From NCBI GenBank assembly GCA_023055425.1, contig JALGPY010000004.1:114803504-114867503 (forward strand): 64,000 nt of DNA. The letters run 5' to 3'. The stretch is from Linanthus parryae (taxonomy: Eukaryota; Streptophyta; Magnoliopsida; Ericales; Polemoniaceae). The position numbers and the translations under genes were made by a program. Numbering within the stretch: position 1 is the stretch's first letter; each line of letters starts with the position of its first letter. Under the pieces are notes generated by a model. The model was not told the DNA's origin and made no database searches. It saw only the letters and a program-made list of their open reading frames with translations. Shown here one piece after another: positions 1 through 11,350 of the stretch.

Positions 1-164
1 CACACACACGAAACACAATCAACACGTCTAACTTTTACTTTTTTTGATTGATTAAAAATTGTGAATCTACAAGTACTTAAATAGAAAAGACTGACATAAT
101 TCTAGACGGTTCGACATAACGGACCGGGAAAGACCCAACAAGAAAACCCGAGCTTACTTCAACA

Positions 165-386
165 CTACAAATACATAAATAAAATAAAAATAAGTTGCGA
201 CTGTGTGATGTAATGTGTTAGGTATTTTGGCGGGTGACGTTCCCGCGTACTCCGCCATGGAGCCGTGACGGTAGACGTATTTGTATCCGTATCAACTCCT
301 ACCTCGTTAAAAATCGCCTTATCCTCAAGGAGAAAAAAAGACTGGTGACAACCCAATGTTGCTTTGGTCAAACCTTGTAAGATCAC
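165..386 (-). pseudogene. Ty3/gypsy pol C-terminal tail (relic)
   Basis: A 73-codon frame holds LEDKAIFNEVGVDT followed by RSTRERHPPKYLTHYI. This resembles the tail of plant Ty3/gypsy polyproteins, where an LEDK-x-x-F-N block is followed by a basic R-x-x-PPKYL-x-(D/H)Y end. It is the last piece of an otherwise deleted pol. Recognition is from motif memory only. Confidence 0.5.
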
Positions 387-439
387 ACGACCGTTGAAAT
401 TCTATCATCATCTTTTAGTAGTTGATGTCCACGCGTCCG

Positions 440-960
440 AGCTGCTTGTGCTAGTCCATTCCCAGGTTCCCATAAACTCCAAACCGAATAGCTTGGCCAC
501 AAATTTATGCCCTTGAAGCAATATACCAACTGTACCATACATAGTATGTAGTGAAGGAATTCCCTATAACCGAATTTAACTTTGAACGCGGTCGTCGCCT
601 TAAGAAGAAGTTTCTGCTATTCGGCCAATTCCGGATGGATGAAATTGATAGTGGACCCGTTGTCAATCAAGACGGACAGATCCTTGCTTGCTATGGTCCC
701 ACGAGCCGAAAAGTAAAACACTTGTTAGTGCTTACCATAGAATACATACGGGAAACATAATCAGCAATAACGAATTCCTCAGGCTGTGTTTGACCCGTGT
801 TGCCGCAACCCATAAGCAAGAACTTGCCCTCACACTTGTGACCCCATAAAATACTTCTGATCGCAGTTGTAATAGATGCCCTTATGTTCCTTTTGCTCGG
901 CAAGATTAAACCGTCAAAATGGTGGAGTGGACGCCACAGTGGAAGAAGGTGCAAGAGGGG
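440..960 (-). pseudogene. Ty3/gypsy gag zinc-knuckle and protease relic
   Basis: Read on the minus strand, around 800-860 there is GHKCEGKFLLM, matching the end of a gag zinc knuckle. Around 640-710 follows KDLSVLIDNGSTINFIHPEL, a retropepsin active-site block with D-N-G where D-S/T-G is expected. Further on, a QGHKFVAKLFGLEFMG block in another frame resembles the protease C-terminal part. Frames are disrupted, so no functional product is likely. Confidence 0.55.
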
Positions 961-1399
961 TAAATTTGGTGGCACGAGGCTGAGCTGTTGTGGATGTCGA
1001 CGGTGATCATTCTAACTCACGTGCTAATGAAAAGGCCTCGTCCAGTGGTGGAGGGTTGCGTAACCCCAACTCAGCGTCCTAGCCAAGGCGTGAGACCCGA
1101 CGTAAATAGAGAATAAGTTGTTGATTGAATGTTGAGCCAAATTTATTTAACAACTTTTCAAATTAAGCCTGATAAGCTAGAATTGTCGTTTGATGTTTCA
1201 ATTTGGACAATTGTCCGAATAATCGTGGTAATAGTTTGGGTTAAAGCGAACTGTGAGCTCATCCAGAAAAGTATTTCAGGTACGAAAGTAACTATGTTGG
1301 CGATACCGGAACCAGACGCGTGGCCTACCCGTCCAATAGCACTCCCACTAACTGAAGCTGGTCATCCGGTAAAATAAATACTGAAAATAATGCTCGGCT

Positions 1400-2219
1400 T
1401 TAGAAAGTCGGTGTGAGGATCAGTACCTGAAAATTTGGGCGTAACTTGTGATTACGTGCCTCCGTTCGCAAATTAGGATGGTTGGTGACCCAGGTCGGGC
1501 AATTGATACGCGGTCTGCGCGTAAGGTTGTCGAGGATAATCCAGTTGTTGACCAAACAAGTGGTGACCTGCAGGGAGCTGGGTGTAGCGGTCCACGGTAG
1601 CCGCACCGTAGTTGACCGGTAGAATGAACCCGAATTCGGATCTGTTGTGGGTTCGTGTAGGACCCGGGTATGTGTCACATGTGTAAGTGGGCCGGTCCAA
1701 ATTGGTACTATGCCAGATTGGTACTGTAGCAAGGTTGGGATTTGCAAAGTGGGCAGCATGAGCATTGTTTCGAGCTTCAAATTGCTGGGTATCGTTGCAC
1801 TGTTCTGGGAGGCCTAGGCGATCGATGTGGGCGGCAATAGGTGCGACTAATGGACCTAGAAGAGGGGCGCAGTGGCCTGGCGCCAAGACTGGATTCCGGC
1901 TACAATTCCAGACGCAATTGCTGAAATCTGCTGGACCGGATCAGCGGCGACATGATGCTGGTTTTGAACGACTGCGGCAGCAGTAGCCTCATATCCTTCG
2001 GGGTTTGGTTGCGGTTCAAAGTGGGAAGGTCGGGCTTGATTGTTGCTGGCTGTTCCCGTCCCTTGGCGTAGGAGCAGAGGTCGGGAGATGTTCCTCCATG
2101 ACCGTCAAGCGATTTTCAACATCGATTTCGAAATCTACGAATTGCTCTTTGATAGCCTGGAATTGCTCGTCCAATAATTTTTTGAGCGATTCTGCACTGA
2201 TCGCGGTCGAGTTCGTCAT
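1400..2219 (-). pseudogene. Ty3/gypsy gag N-terminal region (relic)
   Basis: A minus-strand ATG at 2219 opens a 67-codon frame (MTNSTAISAESLKKLL..., acidic, helical, then a P/S/Q-rich stretch) just after the primer-site-like motif, the usual place for gag. Downstream minus-strand frames at 1400-1886 are rich in P, N, Q and T like the linker of plant gypsy gag, but lie in different frames. Frameshifts have broken the gene. Confidence 0.45.
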
Positions 2220-2249
2220 GTCTTCACCAGTTGAGAGTGGTGATTCGCT

Positions 2250-2261
2250 ATGAAAGCACCA
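2250..2261 (-). other. Candidate primer-binding site of the gypsy relic
   Basis: On the minus strand the sequence reads tggtgctttcat, beginning with TGG, directly between the LTR-like stretch and the gag ATG 31 bases further on. Position and the TGG start suggest a tRNA primer site; I cannot name the tRNA. Confidence 0.4.
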
Positions 2262-2514
2262 CTTGTTAGGGTTTACCTAACACGACCGCGTTTCGAAATG
2301 CTATCAAATCTATACACGAACACACACGAACTGGAAAAAATAAATAAGACACTTCTAACTTCTTTATTGTTTATTTAAACTGAGTCATTACACTGTTTAA
2401 ATAGAAAAATAAAGTTTCCTCAAAAAAAAAAAAAATAGAAAAATAAAGCGCCGCGGAAAATATATTAAATTAAGTAAACAAATAAAAAACACGAAACAAA
2501 AGTGAAGGTCAATG

Positions 2515-3770
2515 AATGAAGGTTCGGATACTTTCTATAAAGAAAACAAAGGGCAAAATTTAGGCAAGTTGGAAAAATTTATAGATGAACACCGTCTAGT
2601 TACTGTAAATAATTTCAGACCGAACCAAATTGTTTGTACCCCTACTTCAAGTTATTTACACTTTTTTGACTGTAACACCCTTAATTTGAAAGTGGAGAAT
2701 GTCATTGTAAATAATTTTATATACTAATTCGACCTCATATCATGCACTAATATATTATTCGGCAATGTCTGCAATTTTCATAACAGAGAGCATGTGGGAA
2801 GATTTGTCTCGAAAATTATTTTTACTGACGGTTCACAATCCCAGACCAACGTTTAACAGTATGAGGTGTAAATTTTTTAAAGTTTGGCACACCAAACGGG
2901 TGGAAATATCTTTTGTGTAGATGGCTAACCCAAACACGCTGTAATGATCGGCCGGGTGGAAATCTTCGACGGACGCACACCATAGTCGGAGGGGTAAAAC
3001 TCCTCTCTCTCTCTCCAATCGCGATTGTGAAAAAAAATGTTGCTTTGATTCACGCTATGGCTAAACCAGAAAATTTTTCTTCAACAACAACGTTTTGAGT
3101 AGTTGAATTCGGGTTCCGGAGAACTATGTTATTTCTAGGATTTTCTGTGAAAAACAACTTGTTTGATTGGTAACAAGAGAAAAAGAAAGACTCTGGTATG
3201 TCAAGTTGTTAACCCTAGAATGTTTGACGCTGTCTTCCAATTCCTCGCAGTGGGTTAAAATTTTGGAGATTTTTAAGGTTCCGGTACAATTTCTTGATAT
3301 TAAGGGATTGTGTAAGTGAGAAATTAGTTTAATCTAAAATATTTTTTGTGTTTACCAATTGTGTTTTGAAGCATTAGTGCTCTGCAATTTGGATGGGGGC
3401 TATTGAGGCTCATCTTTTTGCTCAAGTAGGATTGGAATTAATACATGGATTATGATTGTTCGTTCTTTCTGAAGTTCCCAAAGTCCATGATTGGAACTTC
3501 TATGAACTAGAGTTCCAACTTACTTATTGTAGCAAATCCAATTGTACATCTTTGTTTTGGAGTTGCTTGTGCCTTGGTGTTTACGTTAATCGTTATAGCT
3601 ATTTTTATCTGGTCTATCTATAAAATATTACCTCGGGTTTCCCATTGTTATGAGTATCCGAAGTTTACAAAAATAAAAAAATAAAAACTGCTTAAATTTT
3701 ATGGCCAACTTTAGCTCTGCCTCGAGGGATTCTTCATCTTGGATATGATATGCTTTTTATTAAACACACC
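2515..3770. other. Intergenic DNA, no recognised feature
   Basis: AT-rich sequence with only short chance reading frames. I see no domain, TIR, LTR or RNA gene. An 81-codon frame near 2512-2727 has no recognisable motif. Confidence 0.5.
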
Positions 3771-3776
3771 AGAGGA

Positions 3777-4540
3777 TTATGATGTTTAATGAGGTTATTT
3801 TACTCAAACATGGAGACGAAATTATGTTATTTGTTGGTGGCAATCTAGAGAAATATGATGTTCGCTTCAGTTCAATAATTGAATTTCATAGGCATTCCTT
3901 TTATACAAAAGATATAGTGTGGCCATTTGATCTCCTTGTTGTAGGCTCGAGAGGATTATGATGTATGCTTTTGTTGTGTTAGTGAAGTCCATTGGAATCC
4001 GTTTAAACAACTGGTATTGCGATGTCTAATTACTCAAAAGTTGAGAGGCATGATTATGATATTTGTGCTTGCCATCAAGACAATAGATATAGAAAGTATG
4101 TTTGTCTCGTAATCTAAGACCATGGGCACCCCTTCACAGAAAGTATATAGGGATGACATGTAGCTCAAGGCTTTAAGATGTGATTTTGATTGTCTGATGG
4201 TAGCCACAAGAACATTATGATGTACTATGCTTTTGTCTCCTAAAGAAGTCCATCGGATTCCTACTATACACAAGTTTGTCCCATCATTGAAGTTCATAGG
4301 CATTCTTACTGTACAAAAACATATATCAATGCCAATTTACTAAGAAATTTTGATATGTGATGATGATCTTTTTAGGGACCGGTCGAGAGAAATAAGAAGT
4401 CCGCTTTCTGTGAAGTTACTGAAGTTCAATTTCACTCAGAGCATTGCAATTCGATTTTGATATTTTGGTAGCCACAACAAAAATACAATGTCTGCCCTTA
4501 TCCCATTAGTGAAGTTTTTAGGCATTACTCTACAATTAGG
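3777..4540 (+). repeat. Degenerate tandem repeat, about 90-170 bp units
   Basis: Variants of a unit recur about five or six times: a gattatgatgt or gattttgatat start, a tggtagccacaa/gtaggctcgaga stretch, tgcttttgt, a gaagttcataggcattc block and a tac(t/a)atacaaa end. Clear block copies sit near 3830-3910, 3930-4000, 4160-4320 and 4450-4540. The first unit is open (3779-3961) with phrases such as GDEIMLFVGGNLEKYDV that vaguely recall an F-box-associated tail. That resemblance is speculative; later copies are closed by stops. Confidence 0.45.
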
Positions 4541-4598
4541 TGAAGAGGAATATTGGCGAAACGGTGAACTTGTCCTCAATAATATCATCTGTCGGTTC

Positions 4599-4803
4599 CA
4601 GGGGAGGATCCAGGATTCTTTTCCAGTGAGGGCTAAATCTTAAAAACAGAAAATGTTAATGAAAAAGCATAAAAAATGAGATATTAATTAAATTCAGTGG
4701 GGGCTAAAATGCATTTTGTAGATATTTGATAAGGTAAAATTGCAATTTCACAAAGTTGAGTGGAGACTATAGCCCCACACCTCAAAGGCTGGATCCACTA
4801 CTG
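4599..4803. mobile_element. hAT-type MITE, 205 bp
   Basis: Ends are imperfect inverted repeats: caggggaggatccagg on the left and ggatccactactg on the right (reverse complement cagtagtggatcc). They begin with CAG as in plant hAT elements. Flanking 8-mers match 7 of 8: gtcggttc at 4591-4598 and gttggttc at 4804-4811. There is no coding capacity. Confidence 0.7.
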
Positions 4804-5070
4804 GTTGGTTCTGGTTGCTGAAATAGAAGTCTCAACCCCTTCAATTTGAGGGACCTAGTAGTAGTATAGAAATAACCACCGTCATAATGGCTAACACGTA
4901 GTCACGTATGGCTGATCATAGCCACTGTATGTATATGTATATCTATATCTATGTGTGTGTATTAGTAGTGGTAGTTAATTAGCACGAAACTCGAAGCCTG
5001 CATCAAGTGGCTAAGAAAAAATAATTACAAATTTATAACAATGTCTACTTTCTGTACTTGTACTTCGTCG

Positions 5071-6157
5071 CAGGGCCGGCCCCAACTATTTTGAGGCCTA
5101 AAGCAAGTATAAAAAATGGGGCCTTCACTTAAATAATGTTTTTATACAGTACTAGTATGTTATCATTTTTTCTTCAATAAATATTAAATGTACATTTTTA
5201 TGTAATAAAAAATGGTCTTCACAAATAGATCAGATTTTTTTTTTTTGAGAAGAAGATATTATTATTTTTTAAATATTTAGACATCTTATTTGTTGAATTA
5301 TTATGATAACACTTCTATAAGATAACTTAAATTTATATTTTAATTGTTCGAAAACAATTTTCAGCTCTTGTTACATCAGAAGACTCGTACGCAAATATGT
5401 TTCTGAAATATTAAGAATGTTAATTGTGTTCACTCCACAAGAATTCACTAATTTAGTTTAATATACTGCAAATATAAGAAAAGATATAAAATATTTTTTT
5501 AAGAAAACGAAAGAAAAATTGTTGAGCATAAAAACTTGAATTACTTTATCATATGTATGATACCACTTTGTCCCAGCTCTTCCTTCACAATTAGATTTTT
5601 GTCACTATTCACTGAGTCACTTTGACCCGGTGATATGAACAACAAACCGATGTAATTTTTTGATAATTTTTTCACGGTGTTGTAGAGTAAAAGTTATTCT
5701 ATAATATGGTGAAAAAATTATCAAAAAATCGTATTATTTTACTATTCAAATCAAAGTGACCCCGATACGAGTCAAAAAAGTCAGATGGAAAGAAAGAGCT
5801 GGGACGGACTGGTATATCATAAAAACACCAAAATGAATGACACGCGGCAATGTAGTGGCAATGCTGAGACATGTAATAGAGTCAATTGGTCAAATAAGTG
5901 TGTCTACTCGGAGAGAAAGATTGCTTTCAGGTGAGAGGGTAAGCATTTAATAGAAAGAGTTAGGAGGGGAGAGAGTAAGAATTTAATAAAAGAAAAAACG
6001 CTGCATTGGATGATTGGATCAATTTATGCATCTTTGTTTCATGGGTGGACCTTCAAAAAGCCCATAAACTAGTGGTATATGCAATTTGGGTGTGGGCCTA
6101 TATGGGTGGTGGGCCTAAAGCAGCAGCACCAGCTGCTTTAGGGTTGGGCCGGCTCTG
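5071..6157. mobile_element. Non-autonomous hAT element, 1087 bp, perfect 8-bp TSD
   Basis: The left end cagggccggccccaac and right end gttgggccggctctg are inverted repeats. A perfect 8-bp duplication, cttcgtcg, flanks the element at 5063-5070 and 6158-6165. The subterminal word gcctaaagca also recurs near both ends. No transposase frame is present. A separate hairpin MITE (5563-5812) is nested inside, so this hAT copy is the older insertion. Confidence 0.85.
5563..5812. mobile_element. Long-hairpin MITE, family A copy 1 (nested in hAT)
   Basis: The whole ~250 bp folds back on itself. The left end ccactttgtcccagctct pairs with the right end agagctgggacggactgg; interior arms share the tcactttgacccggtgat / caaagtgacccc block. 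TA flanks both ends, as expected of Tc1/mariner (Stowaway-type) MITEs. Four more copies in this window share the interior. Confidence 0.8.
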
Positions 6158-6345
6158 CTTCGTCGTGCTCATCACAACACATAGAAAACCGCTAAATTAA
6201 GTGAGCAAAAAATTAGTTTTCTTACAATCATAAGGCTTAGAAAATGATCTGCTAGGGCTGTGAGAAGTTATGGATGTGTCTACTAAACAGTAGACCTGAT
6301 GAAAGTTAATCGCCTACATGGTGCCATACTTATCTTTTGTATTTG

Positions 6346-6353
6346 TATATATA
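6346..6353 (+). promoter_or_regulatory. Possible TATA box of the DC1 gene
   Basis: The string tatatata lies about 70 bp upstream of the DC1 ATG at 6423, a reasonable distance for a short leader. No other promoter element is evident. Confidence 0.4.
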
Positions 6354-6422
6354 CAAAGGTGTGGTAGTACATGTAGACCATCCTGTTATCTCCTTGATCA
6401 CCCAAGATTATAATTTAAGAGC

Positions 6423-7376
6423 ATGGATCTCAAACGCCATTGTTTGGATTTAGAGAACTTTCTCACAAATCATGCTTACAAGAGAGAGTTGGCATCATTT
6501 CCTTGCCACACCCATGAGTGGCTTGACCGCGATGTGTCAACAATCATTCCTGGTGAAAATGTAGACCTGAAATACGATTGCTACGAGTGTGGAAAACCCA
6601 TTATTGGTCCATGTTATGTGTGTAATGAATGCTACATTGTCCTGCATCAGCCTTGCGCTAATTCAAGAAAAGAGGTTAGCGAACCTGACTTTATTCTCAA
6701 TGGTATACTCCTGTATTTTATCAGAAACCTCCCCAAAGAACCTCCCTCGGCCATTACAGATGATAGTTACAGTTGTGCGTGTTGTAACTTACCCTTATGG
6801 GGTCCTACCTATGAGTCAATCAAAGGTGGGAACTCCTACGTGCACAAGTTCTGCTTGGAAGCTCCACCAGTTATCGAGGATCACCCTCTCCACAAATACT
6901 GCTCCCTAAGAGCTGTCTTTGTTAGCAGTTTAGATCGTATATGTAATGTTTGTGGAAATGCCTCCACGGGCATTTTTTATCACTGCTCTCGTTGTGACTT
7001 TGATATTCATCTCGGGTGCATTCAATTGAAGCCCTCAATTGATGTAAAGAGAATTCATTACTGTCCCCTTACTTTTGTGGGGTATGGATCATATGTGGTC
7101 AATCACCCTTGTGGTGTTTGTGCCAAACCTATTCATCAACCCCCTTTGTTTTGCTGTTCGCGGTGCTCTGTTTATTTCCATGTCTTTTGCATTCTACCCT
7201 GGAAGGTTGAAATCAAACATCATCAGCATGATCTTGTTCTAGCGAAGCCATGCATTGAAGATAATGTGAAGGAGTATTATTGCAATGCTTGTGAGGAACC
7301 GAGGGACCCGAATCAACCTGTTTATCAATGCGAGGAATGTGATTATGTCTCAGCAATTGATTGTGTCATCTCAAAG
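6423..7376 (+). CDS. DC1-domain (cysteine/histidine-rich C1) protein, first exon
   Basis: The frame encodes about 318 residues before a clear splice donor (tcaaag|gtatct at 7377). Beyond it the frame merely reads through intron-like AT-rich DNA to a stop at 7559. Five C1-like zinc-binding repeats are visible, at residues ~29-79 (C-x2-C, then C-x2-C with H-x2-C), ~116-147, ~153-199, ~212-258 and ~266-316. Such proteins are a large plant family; some act in stress and cell-death signalling by binding lipids or metals. The role of this one is unknown. The last repeat lacks the usual histidine (CEECDYVSAIDC). Family members usually run to 500-700 residues, so a further exon is expected; the next 4 kb holds a copia relic, and the coiled-coil frame at 11556 might be the continuation. 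Confidence 0.8.
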
Positions 7377-7646
7377 GTATCTTTCATATTACACCACTGT
7401 CACACTGCTTTTATTTATTCTATGATTTTTCTGGTAGAAAATAATAGTGTTCATATGTTTGATATGAAAACCTATGATTTAGTCTCTTTCATGAAAGTTA
7501 ATAATAATCTTCTTCAGAAATTAAGTTTTGAAATATGTTTACAGTTATTGGAAAGTTAAAAATAATGCGAGTACGCGAATACTGTTGCAAAATAAACTCA
7601 TAAAATTGTAGCTAAACTGAATGAATCTTTTCATACATCTGAATTA

Positions 7647-7787
7647 CTATCTACATAATAAGCTGCTATGGGGAATAAGCTATCCCCCAAAATGTGACAT
7701 GTGGAATAGCTTATCTTTATCTATATAATAAGCTATTACTAGGAATAAGTCATTCCTAAAAATGTGACATATGGAATAGCTTATCCC
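7647..7787. repeat. Two tandem ~70-bp units
   Basis: Two adjacent units share ataataagct, ggaataag, aaaatgtgacat and ggaatagcttat in the same order with a 70-bp period. They lie in the presumed DC1 intron or 3' flank. Confidence 0.6.
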
Positions 7788-8169
7788 CACTATATCCTAA
7801 AAACTAAATACCAATCCCATTGAAACTAAGAAAATTATCATAATTTTATTGTAGTAGTGCCCTCGGCAAGGGATATGCACTAGTATATATACAAAGTCTT
7901 GATATCTATTCTAGGCAAAGTCAACCGAGCAATCACTCTACAATCAATCCGCCAATTAATTAGCATGATCCTCGGAAATCAAATTATAGTTAAATAAGGA
8001 CTTGTCATAATAAAGAATATTATAAAATACCATAAGTGCATAAGTCAACTCTCCCGCTCAAGTTGGTGCATAGATATTACACTTGCTCAATTTGGATAGC
8101 GTTGCATGAAATGGACCACTGGGAACGGCATGAGTCGTCATATCATGCACTTTTAATATAAGGAACTTT

Positions 8170-8673
8170 TCACCTCCAAGAAGTTAAGCTGTCTTTGATG
8201 TAGTTCCTATTGATCTCAATATCCTTAGTCCGATCATGTTGCATTAGGCTATTTACAATTTCAATCGTTGAAGTGTTATAGAAAAGAGTCATGGGTTTTT
8301 CATAACCAAAACCAAGTTCACTTAGAAGAACTCTTAACCAAGTAAGTTCTATAGTCCCATGATGGAGAGCACGAGATTCCGCTTCTGTACTAGACAATGA
8401 AATCACATTTTGTTACTTGCTTCTCCAGATCACTAGATTTCCCCAACAAATGATATGTATCATGAAGCAGATTTCCGGTCAAACTTGGATCCAGCAAAGT
8501 ATGAATCTGTGTATCCAGTAATCTCCATATGTACATGCTCGGAAAACATTATGCCTTCCTTGTAGATGATTTCTAGTATGCCAAAAACAAAACACTGCCC
8601 TATGTGCTAGTCACTTGGGGTGCATAAATTGACTCAGGACACTGACAGCATATGACAAGTCACGTCTAGTGTG
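8170..8673 (-). pseudogene. Copia RNase H fragment
   Basis: The minus-strand frame 8170-8406 begins with SLSSTEAESRALHHGT and continues with WLRVLLSELGFGYEKPMTL and QHDRTKDIEINRNYI, hallmark blocks of copia RNase H. A preceding piece, YLTHTRRDLSYAVSVLSQF near 8620-8690, is the link between RT and RNase H. It directly abuts the inserted element, whose other side carries the matching KLIYLT end of RT. Confidence 0.75.
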
Positions 8674-8686
8674 AGTTAGGTAGATT

Positions 8687-9794
8687 TTTTTTTTCATCAG
8701 CAACAAAAATATTTCATTAAATAAAGGAAAACGTACATTACAACAGACAGGGGCAGACCCCAAAGAGATAGAAGACAACAAGATGAAAGAAACCAACTAC
8801 CGTTAGTCCCCTAACAAGAATCACAACGCTAAAGGGAAAAGCTCAAAGGCACCCATAAACAATCCCAAGAACACAAGAAACAGACCTAATGAACAACAAG
8901 AGCATCCTCAAACGTAAGACAAAACCCAATCTGCAAAATCTGTCCAGAAAGACCAATGAAAGCATTAGAACACAAATCCGCAAGAATCGACCAAAGCCCA
9001 AAGCGAAGCTCAAAGACAGCCTATCAGAAAAAAAACCCCAACCGTCAAGCTCCGACAGCACCAAAACGACCCGGGGGACATCATCACTCGAAAACCGTAG
9101 GATAGGAGCGGCTCATGATAATGTCGGTGGGCGGTGAGGTGACTATTCCGGGGGGTCTCGCCTAGGCCGGAAAACACCAGTCTAGGCGAGGGGGAGGGGG
9201 AAGGAACAGCCCCACAACCGGGGAAGGGGGGGACGGTTACCATGGATCCGAACACATCACAGAACGGGGGGAGGGGGGGAGGACGAGAGGCCTGGGGCAC
9301 AGGAGCTGTTGAAGGGGGCGGCGGCGGCGTGCAAGGCTTCGTCGACGACAAGGCAGGCGGTGGCGATGGCGGAGGAGTGCTTCCCGAGGAGGTCGGAGAC
9401 AGACGAATCTGGGCAGTCGGCGGTTTTGGCAGAACACCGTCGGGTAGTTGGATTGAACATTGGAATCCCCCAAGCTCCAAGAAAGGGGAGGGGATTAGGG
9501 AGAAGAGGGAACACTGACTTCAGGGCGCCGGAAGGACCGCAAACGATCGGATCTGTGTTCATAACCGGCTGGGATGTGATTTCCTGAGAGGAAAACCGGT
9601 GGAAGAGAGGCCAAGCGACGGGGGCGGTGGCGGAAGCATAGCACTCTGGTCTTCCTTGGGCGCTGCTGCTGCTAGGCTAAAAGAAAGTGGCCGGCGGCAA
9701 CCCCATGGGGGAACCGTCGCCGGAAGAGAAGAGGGTTGTTTTAGGGTTTGTTGGAGCACAGAGCGTTTTAGAGAGAGAAGGGAAACACTTCAAT
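8687..9794 (-). mobile_element. LINE-like retroposon insertion, 1.1 kb, 13-bp TSD
   Basis: A poly-T tract at the left edge (a poly-A tail on the minus strand) and an identical 13-mer, agttaggtagatt, at 8674-8686 and 9795-9807 mark target-primed insertion into the copia RT. The minus-strand 3' end (tttaatgaaatatttttg, ttgctgatg, then poly-A) looks like a plant L1-type tail. The GC-rich 5' part has proline-rich frames but no recognisable reverse transcriptase, so it is an internally deleted LINE or a retroposed transcript. Confidence 0.75.
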
Positions 9795-9807
9795 AGTTAG
9801 GTAGATT

Positions 9808-10241
9808 AATTTCCCTACAAGCTTCTGATATCTCCCTTTATCCGTTGGGACCTGAGGACAGATGATTAAGACATGATTCATCTCAATAATAGTATCTACA
9901 GGTTCACAAGCTAAGTTTTCTTTTTCAGCTAACAAATCTAATACATACTTGCGTTGGGAGTGGAAGAGTCCATGCTTGGACCGTGATACTTCAATTCCCA
10001 AGAAATATGTTAAAGCCCCAAAGTCCTTCATTTCCTTCTCAATCTCGCTGGAATTACTACCTGTAATAATCATGTCATCAACATAAACAATAAGCAACGT
10101 GATAGCATCTCGGTCTCTTTTATAAATTAGAGTGTGATTTGCCAAAGCTTGCGTAAAACCATACTCCTTCATTGAATGGTTAAATCTTCCAAACCATGCT
10201 CTCAGGGACAGTTTCAGCCCATATAGAGTCTTCTTCACCAT
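9808..10241 (-). pseudogene. Copia reverse transcriptase fragment
   Basis: The frame carries KKTLYGLKLSLRAWFGRF, the catalytic YVDDMIITGS block, FGALTYFLGIEVSRSKHG and KLIYLT, in the usual order of a copia RT palm. GLKLSLRAW differs from the usual GLKQSPRAW. The frame runs directly into the LINE-like insertion. Confidence 0.75.
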
Positions 10242-10575
10242 ACATACATTCCCTCATTTTGGTATAAATCCAGGTGGAGGATCCATATACACCTCTTCTG
10301 AAATATCAACATGTATGAACTGGGAGATGTTCTTCACATCAAATTTTCTTGATGACCAATCTAAATTAACTACAAGAGAAATATTCTCGAACCGCATTCA
10401 TTTTTGCAGCATGAGCAAAAGTGTCCTGATATCCGATTCCTGAAGTCTCGGTGTACGTGTATCCCTTTGCGACCAATCTGGCCTGACCTAATCTGTCAAT
10501 TGACCTTACAAACAACATTTTTTCTTACTTGAAGGTACTTCAACCATTTCACAAGTAGAGTTATTCTGAGCGCTT

Positions 10576-11350
10576 TCATCTTATCAACCATTGCACATTT
10601 TCACTTAGGATTTTCATGGGCAATATGAAAATGACTAGGAATTGACACTGAAAACAATTGTAGGGCAAATACCGGTTGATTTTTATACAAACGATGATAT
10701 GAGAGGAAGTCAGAGTTAGGGTAAACCAGATTGGACGATGATTTGAGTATCCCAACTTATCAGGATGCTTACGATCACGCGTAGGATATCTCCTAACTTC
10801 TTCTTGATTTAAAGCACTAGAATCAGAAATAGAATTAGTATTTGAAACCTGGGGAGGAGTAGAGACACATACCCTAGGAGGGTTAATCTCACAAGAGTCA
10901 GCTGATGGCATAGTAATTTCATCCACAGAGATGTTGGAGATTGGAGGAGGTCTCTCTTTAGCTTCCTTATTCCTCCTTGTGTAACCATTTTCAAACAAAT
11001 GGGCTGGTCTTTCACCATTCTCAAATTCTGAGTTAGCTTTTTCAGGTTGAGATTCAATGTCAATTCATCCTTCTGAGCTTTCATCCATTATCAAAGTGAA
11101 AAACTTGAACTGGAGTATGGAACCGTGTGGTAACCATCTTTTAAAAACTGAAGAAATAACATGTATGCTGTCCTCTTCAACAAATACACGCAGCTCACCC
11201 TAGTACCAATAACATCAAAAGACGCATAGTATTTATGTCCCGAAGCAAACGAATTGGAGAGAGGACCCCGGACATCAGTATAAACACATGTGAAAGGAGT
11301 TGAAATTTTGTTGAAACTTATCTTGAAAGGAACACAAAGACTCTTTGCAT
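10576..11350 (-). pseudogene. Copia integrase and IN-RT hinge remnants
   Basis: Near 11345-11130 the minus strand encodes TPFTCVYTDVRGPLSNSF, GHKYYASFDVI and CVYLLKRT, matching the copia integrase core, then hits two stops. Around 10740-10800 lies YPTRDRKHPDKLGY, the basic hinge before RT. Between them most of the second half of integrase is missing. Confidence 0.65.

Larger units (their letters stand above)
1..2510 (-). mobile_element. Eroded Ty3/gypsy retrotransposon, internally deleted
   Basis: Minus-strand pieces occur in element order: an LTR-like stretch (about 2264-2510), a primer-site-like motif, gag N-terminus, gag zinc-knuckle remnant, retropepsin remnant, and the C-terminal tail of pol. 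Reverse transcriptase, RNase H and most of integrase are missing. The first ~95 bases resemble about 2318-2412 (shared cacacgaa, tctaactt and tttaaatagaaaa blocks), so both are probably LTR remnants and the window opens inside the 3' LTR. The exact LTR ends cannot be set. Confidence 0.6.

Noticed and set aside
7377..7559. Extending the DC1 protein to residue 378
   Set aside because: The sequence after the donor is AT-rich, with no C1 pattern, and reads like intron.
9242..9587. Overlapping plus-strand ORFs at 9.2-9.6 kb
   Set aside because: GC-rich frames on the antisense strand of the LINE-like insertion with no conserved features.
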